NCBI GenBank assembly: GCA_024698145.1
Contig: JAILRO010000044.1
Coordinates: forward strand, 26,875-90,874
Direction: 5' to 3'
Length of the DNA stretch: 64,000 nt
From: Lachnospiraceae bacterium
GTDB taxonomy: Bacteria > Bacillota > Clostridia > Lachnospirales > Lachnospiraceae
Part shown: one piece after another, positions 15,473 through 23,720 of the stretch
How the letters are laid out: each line of letters opens with the position of its first letter
Numbering within the stretch: the first letter of the stretch is position 1
Notes under the pieces: model-generated
The model's input: the letters and a program-made list of their open reading frames with translations, nothing else
Databases searched by the model: none
Told to the model about the DNA's origin: nothing
Made by a program: the position numbers and the translations under genes

Positions 15473-17464
15473 ATGAGAATTGCGTTAACAGGTAATCCTA
15501 ACAGTGGTAAGACCACAATGTACAACGCATTAACAGGACGAAATGAAAAGATTGGTAACTGGGCAGGTGTTACTGTGGATAAGAAGGAGAGCCCTATCAA
15601 AAAAGCGTATAATGATACGGGAATGGATCTTATCGCCGTTGACTTGCCGGGTGCATATTCAATGTCACCATTTACATCAGAGGAGAGTATTACAAGCGGA
15701 TATGTTAAGAATGAGCGTCCGGATGCGATAATCAATATCGTGGATGCGACTAACTTAAGCAGAAGCTTATTCTTCACTACCCAGTTACTTGAGCTTGGGA
15801 TACCTGTTGTCGTAGCTCTTAATAAGAGTGATGTAAATGACAAGAAGGGTAACAAAATTGATGAGGAAAAACTTTCGGAGAAACTCGGTTGTCCGGTAAT
15901 TAAGACCGTATCTACTCAAGAGAACGGTATCAAGGAAGTTGTAAGAGCTGCTGCCGGTCTTAAGGGTATGGGTCAGAAAGCACCTTATGTTCAGGGTGAT
16001 ATAGACCTTACAAGTAAAGAAGAAGTAGAGAATGCAGATAGAAAGCGTTTTGATTTTGTTAACGGTATTGTCAAAGAGGTTGAGAACCGTAAGGTGCTTA
16101 CAAAAGACAAAAATAAAGGTGATGCACTTGATAAGGTTATAACGCATCCAATACTTGGCTTAATCATATTTGCGGCAATTATGTGGGTTGTTTTCTATGT
16201 TTCACAGACTACAGTAGGAACATGGATTGCCGATATTCTTGCAGGCTGGATTGAAACATTCCAGGGATGGGTTGGAGACAAAATGGCAGATGCAAATCCG
16301 CTTCTGTATGCATTGTTGGTTGACGGTATCATTGGTGGTGTAGGTGCGGTTGTAGGTTTCCTTCCACTTGTTATGGTAATGTATTTCCTTATCGCTTTAT
16401 TAGAGGATTGCGGATACATGTCAAGAGCTACAGTTGTTCTTGATCCAATATTTAAGAGAGTTGGTCTTTCAGGTAAGTCGGTTATCCCTATGATTATCGG
16501 TACAGGTTGTGGTATTCCTGCTATTATGGCATGTCGTACCATTCGTAATGAAAGAGAAAGACGTTCTACTGCGATGCTTGCAACATTTATGCCATGTGGA
16601 GCTAAGCTTCCGGTTATTGCACTTTTTGCAGGAGCATTTTTCCCTGATTCAAAATGGGTAAGTTTTGTATGTTACATGTTAGGTATTGTTCTTGTACTTC
16701 TTGGTGCATTGCTTATCAAGGCGATTACAGGTATGAAGTTTAGAAAGTCTTTCTTCATCATAGAACTTCCTGAATACAAAGCACCTAGTCTTTTATTTGC
16801 AATAAAATCAATGCTTGAAAGAGGTAAAGCATATATTGTAAAAGCGGGAACTGTCATTCTTGTATGTAATACAGTTGTTCAGATTATGCAGGCGTTTAAT
16901 TGGCACTTTGAAGTTGTTGAGGAGGGTATGGAAGATACCTCAATCCTTGCAAGTGTAGCCGGTCCTTTCTCTTACCTTCTTGTACCTATAGTTGGTGTCG
17001 CAGCATGGCAGCTTGCGGCTGCGGCAATTACAGGTTTCATAGCAAAAGAGAATGTTGTAGGAACTATTGCGACGGTATATGCGATTACCAATCTTGTAGA
17101 TCCTGAGGAACTTGAGCTTATCGGAGAGGGTAATGCAGTTGCAGCTGTAATGGGTATTACTAAGGTTGCAGCGCTTGCATATCTTATGTTTAACTTATAT
17201 ACACCACCATGCTTTGCGGCTCTTGGTGCTATGAACTCTGAAATGAAGTCGGCTAAATGGCTTTGGGGCGCAATTGCATTACAGCTTTCGACAGGATTTA
17301 TTGTAGGTTTCCTTGTATATCAGATTGGAACACTTATAACAACTGGAGCGCTTGGTGCAGGATTTGTAGGAGGACTTATCTTCGTTGTTCTTTTTGCAAT
17401 CGTAGTAACTCTTCTTATCAGATCTAACAGAAAACAGATGGCACTTGAATATAAGCTTGATTAA
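15473..17464 (+). CDS. feoB: Ferrous iron transporter FeoB (first system, canonical)
   Basis: FeoB imports Fe(II) across the inner membrane with an N-terminal GTPase domain. The 663-residue protein has G1 GNPNSGKTT (8-16), G3 DLPGAYSMSPFTSEE (about 57-71) and G4 NKSD, then a GDI-like helical region and a polytopic membrane domain. The gate motifs are canonical, with cysteines in GTGCGIPAIMACRTI and MPCGAKLPV and in the late YTPPC segment. The start is fixed by AAGGAGG. It has its own operator box and is followed after about 50 bp by a small Cys-rich membrane protein gene. Regulation by the divergent DtxR-type protein is likely. Confidence 0.95.
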   Translation: MRIALTGNPNSGKTTMYNALTGRNEKIGNWAGVTVDKKESPIKKAYNDTGMDLIAVDLPGAYSMSPFTSEESITSGYVKNERPDAIINIVDATNLSRSLFFTTQLLELGIPVVVALNKSDVNDKKGNKIDEEKLSEKLGCPVIKTVSTQENGIKEVVRAAAGLKGMGQKAPYVQGDIDLTSKEEVENADRKRFDFVNGIVKEVENRKVLTKDKNKGDALDKVITHPILGLIIFAAIMWVVFYVSQTTVGTWIADILAGWIETFQGWVGDKMADANPLLYALLVDGIIGGVGAVVGFLPLVMVMYFLIALLEDCGYMSRATVVLDPIFKRVGLSGKSVIPMIIGTGCGIPAIMACRTIRNERERRSTAMLATFMPCGAKLPVIALFAGAFFPDSKWVSFVCYMLGIVLVLLGALLIKAITGMKFRKSFFIIELPEYKAPSLLFAIKSMLERGKAYIVKAGTVILVCNTVVQIMQAFNWHFEVVEEGMEDTSILASVAGPFSYLLVPIVGVAAWQLAAAAITGFIAKENVVGTIATVYAITNLVDPEELELIGEGNAVAAVMGITKVAALAYLMFNLYTPPCFAALGAMNSEMKSAKWLWGAIALQLSTGFIVGFLVYQIGTLITTGALGAGFVGGLIFVVLFAIVVTLLIRSNRKQMALEYKLD

Positions 17465-17514
17465 AGAACTTTTGCGTATATAATAAATGTAGATTTTTAA
17501 ATGGAGGTATGCTT

Positions 17515-17682
17515 ATGACAGGAATAGTGGCTGATATAATTGTTTCAATTATACTGCTTGTGTTAGTTGGCGGAGCTGTTTATTACATCTACAAAGAAAA
17601 GAAAAAGGGTACAAGGTGTATTGGTTGCCCGATGGCAGGTAACTGTCAAAAGTACAAAAGCGGTGCAGGCTGCAAAAAATAA
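17515..17682 (+). CDS. FeoB-associated Cys-rich membrane protein
   Basis: This 55-residue protein is preceded by GGAGG at a proper distance. It has one N-terminal transmembrane helix (about 4-26), a basic stretch KEKKKG, and a C-terminal cluster CIGCPMAGNCQ ending GAGCKK. That is the pattern of the small proteins encoded after feoB in many Firmicutes. Its role is not established; metal delivery or FeoB assembly is suggested by context. A hairpin follows, closing the first Feo unit. Confidence 0.85.
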   Translation: MTGIVADIIVSIILLVLVGGAVYYIYKEKKKGTRCIGCPMAGNCQKYKSGAGCKK

Positions 17683-17698
17683 CCAATGTAAAATATTC

Positions 17699-17736
17699 GT
17701 GGGTAAAGGAATTAATTTTTGGGTTCCTTTGCCCAC
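17699..17736 (+). terminator. Probable terminator after the first Feo unit
   Basis: 13-bp stem GTGGGTAAAGGAA (17699-17711) with TTCCTTTGCCCAC (17724-17736), one G-T pair and a 12-nt loop. The T tract after it is interrupted. Confidence 0.65.
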
Positions 17737-17806
17737 GGTATTATTGTTTCTAATACATCGCCGGTAAACGTATAGAGTTTTTGTGCGGTGTTTTAATATG
17801 AACATG

Positions 17807-17824
17807 AGTTAGCGGAGGCTAACA
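17807..17824 (+). promoter_or_regulatory. DtxR-family operator, feoA2-feoB2 operon
   Basis: AGTTAG-CGGAGG-CTAACA; the 16-bp core GTTAGC/GCTAAC is a perfect palindrome. A TAATAT candidate -10 lies at 17794-17799, giving the same promoter-box geometry as feoA1, although the -35 is weak. Confidence 0.75.
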
Positions 17825-17897
17825 CATGATGATTTACAAGTGAATAATAAGGAAGGGGAAAGTAATCTTAATTATCACAAATGGATAATTGGATTAT

Positions 17898-18137
17898 ATG
17901 AGTATGAAAATGAAACTCAAAGAATTAAAAGAAAATTCAATAGCTGTAGTCAAGGGACTTTCCGGCGATTCGAGATTTATCGGAAGAATAACTTCCATAG
18001 GACTCACGCCGGGGTGCCGTATAAGCGTTATTAAGAATGACAAGAATCGCCCGATTCTGTTATACTCTCGTGACACGATGATAAGTATTAACCGTAAAGA
18101 ATGTGAAGGTATAGAAGTTGAGGAGGTGATGGCATGA
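17898..18137 (+). CDS. feoA: FeoA ferrous-iron transport accessory protein (second system)
   Basis: This is a FeoA-type SH3-like protein of about 79 residues (LKELKENSIAVVKGLSG, then RITSIGLTPGCRISVI). The start is uncertain: TTG at 17889 and ATGs at 17898, 17904 and 17910 are all in frame and none has a strong ribosome site. The stop overlaps the feoB2 start by 4 bp (ATGA), so the two are translationally coupled, unlike the first Feo pair. It is more basic than the first FeoA. Confidence 0.85.
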   Translation: MSMKMKLKELKENSIAVVKGLSGDSRFIGRITSIGLTPGCRISVIKNDKNRPILLYSRDTMISINRKECEGIEVEEVMA

Positions 18138-20149
18138 GCACAACAACTATCGCTTTACTCGGTCAACCTAATTCAGGTAAATCGACTTTATTTAACGCCT
18201 TAACCGGACTTCACCAGCATGTAGGAAACTGGCCGGGTAAGACAGTAGAGAAAAAAGAAGGCTCATTTGCATATAAGGGTTCGACTTATGATGTTGCCGA
18301 CCTTCCGGGTTCGTACAGTATGTCTGCAAACTCTGATGAAGAAGTTATAACACGTGATTTTATCGCATCGGGAAATGCGGATGTAGTTTGTATCCTTGCA
18401 GACAGTTCGCAGCTCGAAAGAAGTCTTTTTATGCTTGCGGACTATGCAGGTATAGATGCGCCTTGTTTTCTTGTCCTTAATATGGAGGACGTTGCAAAGG
18501 AGCAGGGAAAGACAATTGATGTAGCATCACTTGAGAAGAAATTGGGGATACCGGTAATGCTTTTTTCTGCGACCGATACCAAGGCGTATGACAAGTTCTA
18601 CACGACGTTAGAACGAGCACTTAAAGCAAAGAGCCGTATAGATGTGTCTGCGCTTGAAGAAGAGTATGAAAAGCTTGAAGGTTACAATGAGATAAAGGAA
18701 CAAATACACGACAATGTCATCCCGGGATATACACCAATGTGGCTTACGGTTAAATACCTTGAAAATGACAAGGTTGTTTCGGCGAAACTTAAGAGTGAAT
18801 TGTCCGAAGATAAGGTGGCAACGATTGAATCTTTAAAAGGTGATAATAATGGTGCTATTGCGACGGGTGAATGCAAATTCAAATGGATAGACGAACTTGT
18901 TGAAGGAACTGTTAAGGGAAAGAAGAAAACAATCAAACTTGGAAAACTTGATCGCATATATACACACAGATTTTGGGGAAAACCGGCGGTTGTACTCACT
19001 GTAGTGCTCGGACTTTTGGCTTCATTTATTCCGGCACTTCCTATTATGGCAGTTGCTTCAGTGTTTGATATACTAAAAAACTTTGCTGGGGAGGCACTTA
19101 ACTCTGCCGGATGCAGTCCGTTTCTTATAGGTTTGTTATGCGATGTTGTCATTCAATCAATGAGTTATGTCACAAAGATGTTAGGTTTTGTGTTTGGTGT
19201 AACTCTTGTGTTTGGTTTACTTGAAGAAGTAGGTGTTATGGCTCGTATTTCGTACGTGTTTGATAACACTATGGGAAAACTCGGACTTCAGGGTAAGTCG
19301 GTTATGCCGTTTCTTGTAAGTTTTGGATGTACTATGGGTGGTGCTGCAGGTGCCAGAGTTATTGATAATTGGGGACAGAAGATTCTTACTATTGCTCTTG
19401 CGTGGGCGGTTCCGTGTGGTGCTGCATGGGCGACTATACCGATGCTTTCCACTGTTTTCTTTGGACCCGCGGCGCCGGTTGTAATAATTGCAGTTCTTAT
19501 TGTGATGATACTTCACATGTGGATAACTGCGAAAATATTTGGCGCAAAACTCATCAATAAAGAGGATAGATGCGGAATGATAATGGAGCTTCCACCATAT
19601 CACAAGCCTAAGTGGGGAGCACTTTTCAGATATGTGTTCGGAAGAACTAAAGACACATTTTTCAGAGTTGTCAAAGTAGTTCTTCTTGTATGTCTCATAT
19701 TCTGGTTATTAAGCTACGGTAGTGGTGCTACCGACACAAGTATTCTTTATAAAGTTGGTACGGCTATTGAACCTGTTACGAAGTTCTTTGGACTTCCTTG
19801 GCAGTTGTTTATTGCGTTTATTGCAGCTTCTGTAGGTAAAGAAGGTGCAATAGGTGTTATAACTGCTTTATATACAGGCGGTAGTTACGGTGAAGGATTT
19901 GCTCAGGCAATGAGTGGTGCAGCAAGAGCTGCGAACCTTGGAGATATATTACTTGCAAATGTGTCAAGACCGGAGGCACTTGCATTTATTTTTGCAATAA
20001 CATTCAATATGCCTTGCGTTGTTGCACTTGCGGCTACATATCAGGAAATCCATTCCGTGAAGTGGACAGCGAGAATTGCGCTCTATTATACATTGGTTTC
20101 GTTGGCACTTGCGTGTGCAGCATATCACATAGGTCTTATTATCTGGTAA
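18134..20149 (+). CDS. feoB: FeoB-family transporter (second system, divergent gate motifs)
   Basis: The 671-residue protein keeps a full G domain (GQPNSGKST, DLPGSYSMSANSDEE, NMED instead of NKxD) and a polytopic membrane part. The gate region differs clearly from the first FeoB: FGCTMGGAAGARVID and VPCGAAWATIP replace the GxGCxxPAxMA and PCGAKLPV motifs, and GKEGAIGV replaces AKENVVG. Divergent FeoB copies in other bacteria can prefer other metals such as Mn(II), so substrate here is open. It overlaps feoA2 by 4 bp and is followed 12 bp later by a FeoC-like gene. Confidence 0.92.
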   Translation: MSTTTIALLGQPNSGKSTLFNALTGLHQHVGNWPGKTVEKKEGSFAYKGSTYDVADLPGSYSMSANSDEEVITRDFIASGNADVVCILADSSQLERSLFMLADYAGIDAPCFLVLNMEDVAKEQGKTIDVASLEKKLGIPVMLFSATDTKAYDKFYTTLERALKAKSRIDVSALEEEYEKLEGYNEIKEQIHDNVIPGYTPMWLTVKYLENDKVVSAKLKSELSEDKVATIESLKGDNNGAIATGECKFKWIDELVEGTVKGKKKTIKLGKLDRIYTHRFWGKPAVVLTVVLGLLASFIPALPIMAVASVFDILKNFAGEALNSAGCSPFLIGLLCDVVIQSMSYVTKMLGFVFGVTLVFGLLEEVGVMARISYVFDNTMGKLGLQGKSVMPFLVSFGCTMGGAAGARVIDNWGQKILTIALAWAVPCGAAWATIPMLSTVFFGPAAPVVIIAVLIVMILHMWITAKIFGAKLINKEDRCGMIMELPPYHKPKWGALFRYVFGRTKDTFFRVVKVVLLVCLIFWLLSYGSGATDTSILYKVGTAIEPVTKFFGLPWQLFIAFIAASVGKEGAIGVITALYTGGSYGEGFAQAMSGAARAANLGDILLANVSRPEALAFIFAITFNMPCVVALAATYQEIHSVKWTARIALYYTLVSLALACAAYHIGLIIW

Positions 20150-20161
20150 TGGAGGGATAAC

Positions 20162-20428
20162 ATGAAAAGACTATTGGAATTGTTAAATGATGGCAATTCA
20201 AGAACACTTGAAATGTTAGCAGATGAACTTGGCACAACAACAGATGATGTTATTAGGCAGATGGAATATCTTGAATGTATAGGCGCAATAAGAAAAGTTG
20301 TTAAGCCTTTTGAAAAGAAAAATCCGTGTGCAAGTTGTAGTGGTTGTGAAAGTGGGTCAGCAGCCTGTAAGGGCTGCATCCCGCAAAATGCAGCCGTGAA
20401 TATGGGACAAATGTGGGAAGTATTGTGA
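20162..20428 (+). CDS. FeoC-like winged-helix protein with Cys cluster
   Basis: The 88 residues form an N-terminal winged helix (LLELLNDGNSRTLEMLADEL, then VIRQMEYLECIG) and a Cys-rich C-terminal wing (CASCSGCESGSAACKGC). FeoC proteins stabilise FeoB or sense iron through such clusters. It lies 12 bp after feoB2 with GGAGGGA upstream, so it is part of the feoA2-feoB2 operon. Five cysteines are visible, enough for an Fe-S cluster, but that is inference. Confidence 0.82.
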   Translation: MKRLLELLNDGNSRTLEMLADELGTTTDDVIRQMEYLECIGAIRKVVKPFEKKNPCASCSGCESGSAACKGCIPQNAAVNMGQMWEVL

Positions 20429-20452
20429 TTGATTTTTAAGGAGGAATTAATT

Positions 20453-20722
20453 ATGGATTGGAAGAAAGCTGGAATATTTGCATTAGGAACATTATTTGGA
20501 TATGAAGGTATCAGATTATTATCATCAAAGGATGCAAAGAAGGTTTATACACATGGAACGGCGGCAGTGCTTCGTGCTAAAGATACTGTTCTTACACAGG
20601 TAACAACTCTTCAGGAGAACTGTTCGGATATTTATGCCGATGCGAAGGAAATCAATGAAGAAAGAGCAGAGAAATTGGCTAATGCCAACCAGGATGAGGC
20701 TACTGATAAAACAGAGAAATAG
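20453..20722 (+). CDS. Small single-pass protein, resembling DUF6110 family
   Basis: The ATG at 20453 follows AAGGAGG by 8 bases; an upstream in-frame TTG overlaps the FeoC stop and is not preferred. The 89 residues begin with a short hydrophobic stretch (AGIFALGTLFGYEGIRLL) and continue as a helical, charged, YtxH-like tail. I recall similar small proteins beside heavy-metal P-type ATPases in Lachnospiraceae, and here such an ATPase gene follows 23 bp later. Function unknown; a partner of the pump is plausible. Confidence 0.65.
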   Translation: MDWKKAGIFALGTLFGYEGIRLLSSKDAKKVYTHGTAAVLRAKDTVLTQVTTLQENCSDIYADAKEINEERAEKLANANQDEATDKTEK

Positions 20723-20745
20723 TATTTTAGATATTAGAGGTAACT

Positions 20746-22824
20746 ATGAAATATGTTATAAAACATGAGAACAGAAATAGAATAAGATTTCATTTTCCTA
20801 TGAGTAGGTTTTCTTACAAACAGGCAGATATAATCGAATATTATCTGCTTAGATTTGATGAAATAAGAGAGGTTCGCATTTATGAGAGAACTGCGGATGT
20901 GGTTATCATTTATCATGGTGACAGGAATTATGCACTCAAGGTAATAAATGATTTTTCGTTTGAAAATTCAAAGGTTTCTGAATGCGAACTTGAGAGTTCG
21001 GGAAGGGAACTATATGCAGAATACAGGGAGCGAATAGTTACTTCAATCATATTACATTATGGTAAGCGCCTTATTGTTCCGTTGCCAATCAGAAGAATAT
21101 GGATTCTTATTAAGACTGCAAAGTATATAATGAGAGGACTAAAAACGTTGGGCAAGGGTGGCTTTAAAGTAGAACTGCTTGATTCGATTGCCATATCAGC
21201 GGCTATTGCAACTAACGATTACAAAACCGCATCGAGCGTGATGTTTTTGCTAAAGATAGGTGACATTTTAGAAGAATGGACTCATAAGAAATCAGTTGAT
21301 GATCTGGCAAGAAGAATGTCCCTTAATATTGATAAGGTATGGCTTGTAACAGATGACGGAGAGGTGCTTACGGATTCTGATAAAATTGATTGTGGCGATA
21401 AAGTTGTAGTCCGTATGGGTAATATAATTCCGTTTGATGGAAAAGTATGTGATGGAGAAGCGGTTGTCAATCAGGCTTCTATGACAGGAGAAGCAGAAGC
21501 GGTAAGAAAAGCCTTTGGCTCACCTGTGTTTGCCGGTACGGTCTTGGAAGAAGGCGAACTTACAATTGAGGTATCAAACGTAAGTGGAGCCGGTCGTTTT
21601 GACAAGATTGTAAAAATGATAGAAGAGTCAGAGAAAATGAAATCGTCAGTGGAAAGCAAGGCTGAAAGACTAGCAGATGGTCTAGTGCCATATACATTAG
21701 CAGGGGCTGGACTTACATATCTGTTAAGTCGCAACGTTTCGAAAGCGGTATCAGTTCTTATGGTGGATTACTCTTGCGCGCTTAAAATGGCTATGCCAAT
21801 ATCCGTACTGTCTGCAATCAAGGAAGCGGCAGATTATGGAATAACGGTTAAAGGCGGACGCTTTATGGAGGAGGTGGCTGTTGCAGACACAATTGTGTTT
21901 GATAAGACAGGAACTCTTACAATGGCAAGCCCGATGGTTGCCAAAGTTGTATCGTTTAACGGTGAATCTGAAGATGAACTGCTTAGACAAGCGGCTTGTT
22001 TGGAGGAACACTTCCCGCATTCAGTTGCGAAAGCTGTCGTTGATGCTGCAATTAGAAAAGGTCTTAGTCATGAGGAAATGCATTCGAAAGTAGAGTACAT
22101 TGTAGCACATGGTATAGCATCATCAATTGACGGCAAGAAAGCGGTTATTGGTAGTTACCATTTTGTATTTGAAGACGAGAAGGTTGTGATTCCTGATGGA
22201 ATGCAAGATATTTTTGATAATCTTCCGGCACAATATTCCCATCTTTATTTTGCAAAGGGTGGTAAGCTTTGTGCGTGCATTCTCATAGAAGATCCGATGA
22301 GAGAAGAAGCACTTGATGTGGTTACCGGTCTTAAAGATTTGGGCTTTAAGCATGTTGTTATGATGACAGGAGACAGTGAAAGAACAGCGGCAGCAATTGC
22401 AAGTGCAGCGGGAATAGATGAGTATTATTCCGAGGTGCTTCCGGAGGATAAAGCTTCGTATGTTGAGAAGGCGAAGAACGAAGGAAGACATGTAATAATG
22501 GTTGGTGATGGAATTAACGATTCGCCCGCTCTTTCTGCGGCAGATGTAGGAATTGCAATAAGTGACGGTGCAGAGATTGCAAGACAGATAGCGGACATCA
22601 CCATCAGTTCGTCAGATCTTAACAGCATTATAACATTAAGGGAATTAAGCACATTGCTAATGAAAAGAATTCGTTTTAATTACAGAACGATTGTCGGATT
22701 TAATACGGCACTTATTGTGCTTGGCGTTGCAGGGATTATTCCGCCGGCAACATCAGCAATGCTTCATAATGGCTCGACAGTTGCGCTTGGACTTGAGAGT
22801 ATGACTAATATGTTGCCGGAGTGA
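20746..22824 (+). CDS. Heavy-metal P1B-type ATPase with atypical SCA membrane motif
   Basis: The 692-residue pump has the P-type core: TGEA (actuator loop), DKTGTLT with phosphorylated Asp386, an HP-like motif (EEHFPHS) and MVGDGINDSPAL. The membrane motif normally CPC or SPC reads YSCAL (Ser343-Cys344-Ala345). The N-terminal HMA-like fold (about 1-80) lacks the CxxC metal site. These features set it apart from copper and zinc pumps; export of Fe(II), Mn(II) or a related ion is a reasonable guess given the Feo genes upstream. It probably ends the feoA2 operon. Confidence 0.85.
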   Translation: MKYVIKHENRNRIRFHFPMSRFSYKQADIIEYYLLRFDEIREVRIYERTADVVIIYHGDRNYALKVINDFSFENSKVSECELESSGRELYAEYRERIVTSIILHYGKRLIVPLPIRRIWILIKTAKYIMRGLKTLGKGGFKVELLDSIAISAAIATNDYKTASSVMFLLKIGDILEEWTHKKSVDDLARRMSLNIDKVWLVTDDGEVLTDSDKIDCGDKVVVRMGNIIPFDGKVCDGEAVVNQASMTGEAEAVRKAFGSPVFAGTVLEEGELTIEVSNVSGAGRFDKIVKMIEESEKMKSSVESKAERLADGLVPYTLAGAGLTYLLSRNVSKAVSVLMVDYSCALKMAMPISVLSAIKEAADYGITVKGGRFMEEVAVADTIVFDKTGTLTMASPMVAKVVSFNGESEDELLRQAACLEEHFPHSVAKAVVDAAIRKGLSHEEMHSKVEYIVAHGIASSIDGKKAVIGSYHFVFEDEKVVIPDGMQDIFDNLPAQYSHLYFAKGGKLCACILIEDPMREEALDVVTGLKDLGFKHVVMMTGDSERTAAAIASAAGIDEYYSEVLPEDKASYVEKAKNEGRHVIMVGDGINDSPALSAADVGIAISDGAEIARQIADITISSSDLNSIITLRELSTLLMKRIRFNYRTIVGFNTALIVLGVAGIIPPATSAMLHNGSTVALGLESMTNMLPE

Positions 22825-22947
22825 TGATATTTAAAGAAATGAGTCTCACAGAGTTTTAGTTCGTGCATTGGTCTAAGTGGTATAAATACAAAACACAAGG
22901 AGACGAATTCAATACGAAAAGGATTTCGAGGATGGAGGATAATATAA

Positions 22948-23649
22948 ATGTTCGTTGAAGTATCAGATATAAAGAAAAGCTACGGTGAGGGTGGAAGTTA
23001 TATTCAAGTTTTAAAAGGTATTTCCACAGGTATTTCACATGGGGAGATGTGCGTTATTCAAGGAACATCAGGCTCCGGTAAGTCGACATTTCTTAACTGT
23101 ATAGGTGGACTTGATGACGTTGATTCGGGTTCTATACGCATAGATGATAAGGAAATAGTCGGACTTAGGGGAGAGAAGCTTTCTGATTACCGTCGTGATA
23201 ATCTTGGCTTCATATTTCAGTTCTACAATCTTGTGCCCAACCTTACCGTGCGAGAGAACATTCAGGTTTGCGAATATCTGACTGACAAACCGCTTTCGAT
23301 GAACGAGCTATTAGATGTGCTTGGATTAGCCGAGCATGCTGATAAGTTCCCGTCACAACTTTCGGGAGGACAGCAGCAAAGATGTGCTATTGCAAGAGCA
23401 CTGATTAAGAATCCGAAGCTTCTGCTCTGTGATGAGCCGACAGGAGCACTTGATTCAAAGACATCAAGAGATATTCTTATACTTCTCGAGAAGATAAATG
23501 CGGTATATGGTACGACAATGATGATAGTAACACATAATAATTCAATCAAGAATATGGTTGATCATGCAATCTATCTAAAAGACGGAGAGATTTCCAAGGA
23601 TTACTACAATGAAACCAAGGTTGCGGCGGCAGAGCTTGAAGACTTGTGA
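22948..23649 (+). CDS. ABC transporter ATP-binding protein (MacB/LolD type)
   Basis: This 233-residue ATPase has Walker A GTSGSGKST (about 42-50), signature LSGGQQQRCAIARA and Walker B LLLCDEPTGALD. Together with the FtsX-type permease that follows it should form a type VII (mechanotransmission) ABC system, which exports lipids or peptides or drives envelope processes rather than importing solutes. GGAGG lies upstream of the ATG. The gene sits inside the metal island, 123 bp after the P-type ATPase; no clear promoter was found in that gap. Confidence 0.9.
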   Translation: MFVEVSDIKKSYGEGGSYIQVLKGISTGISHGEMCVIQGTSGSGKSTFLNCIGGLDDVDSGSIRIDDKEIVGLRGEKLSDYRRDNLGFIFQFYNLVPNLTVRENIQVCEYLTDKPLSMNELLDVLGLAEHADKFPSQLSGGQQQRCAIARALIKNPKLLLCDEPTGALDSKTSRDILILLEKINAVYGTTMMIVTHNNSIKNMVDHAIYLKDGEISKDYYNETKVAAAELEDL

Positions 23650-23720
23650 GTAGTAGTGGCATTTGTAAAAAAGTAAATGACACTAACGCGAAATGTTGTA
23701 GTTTTGGAGAGGATAATGAT

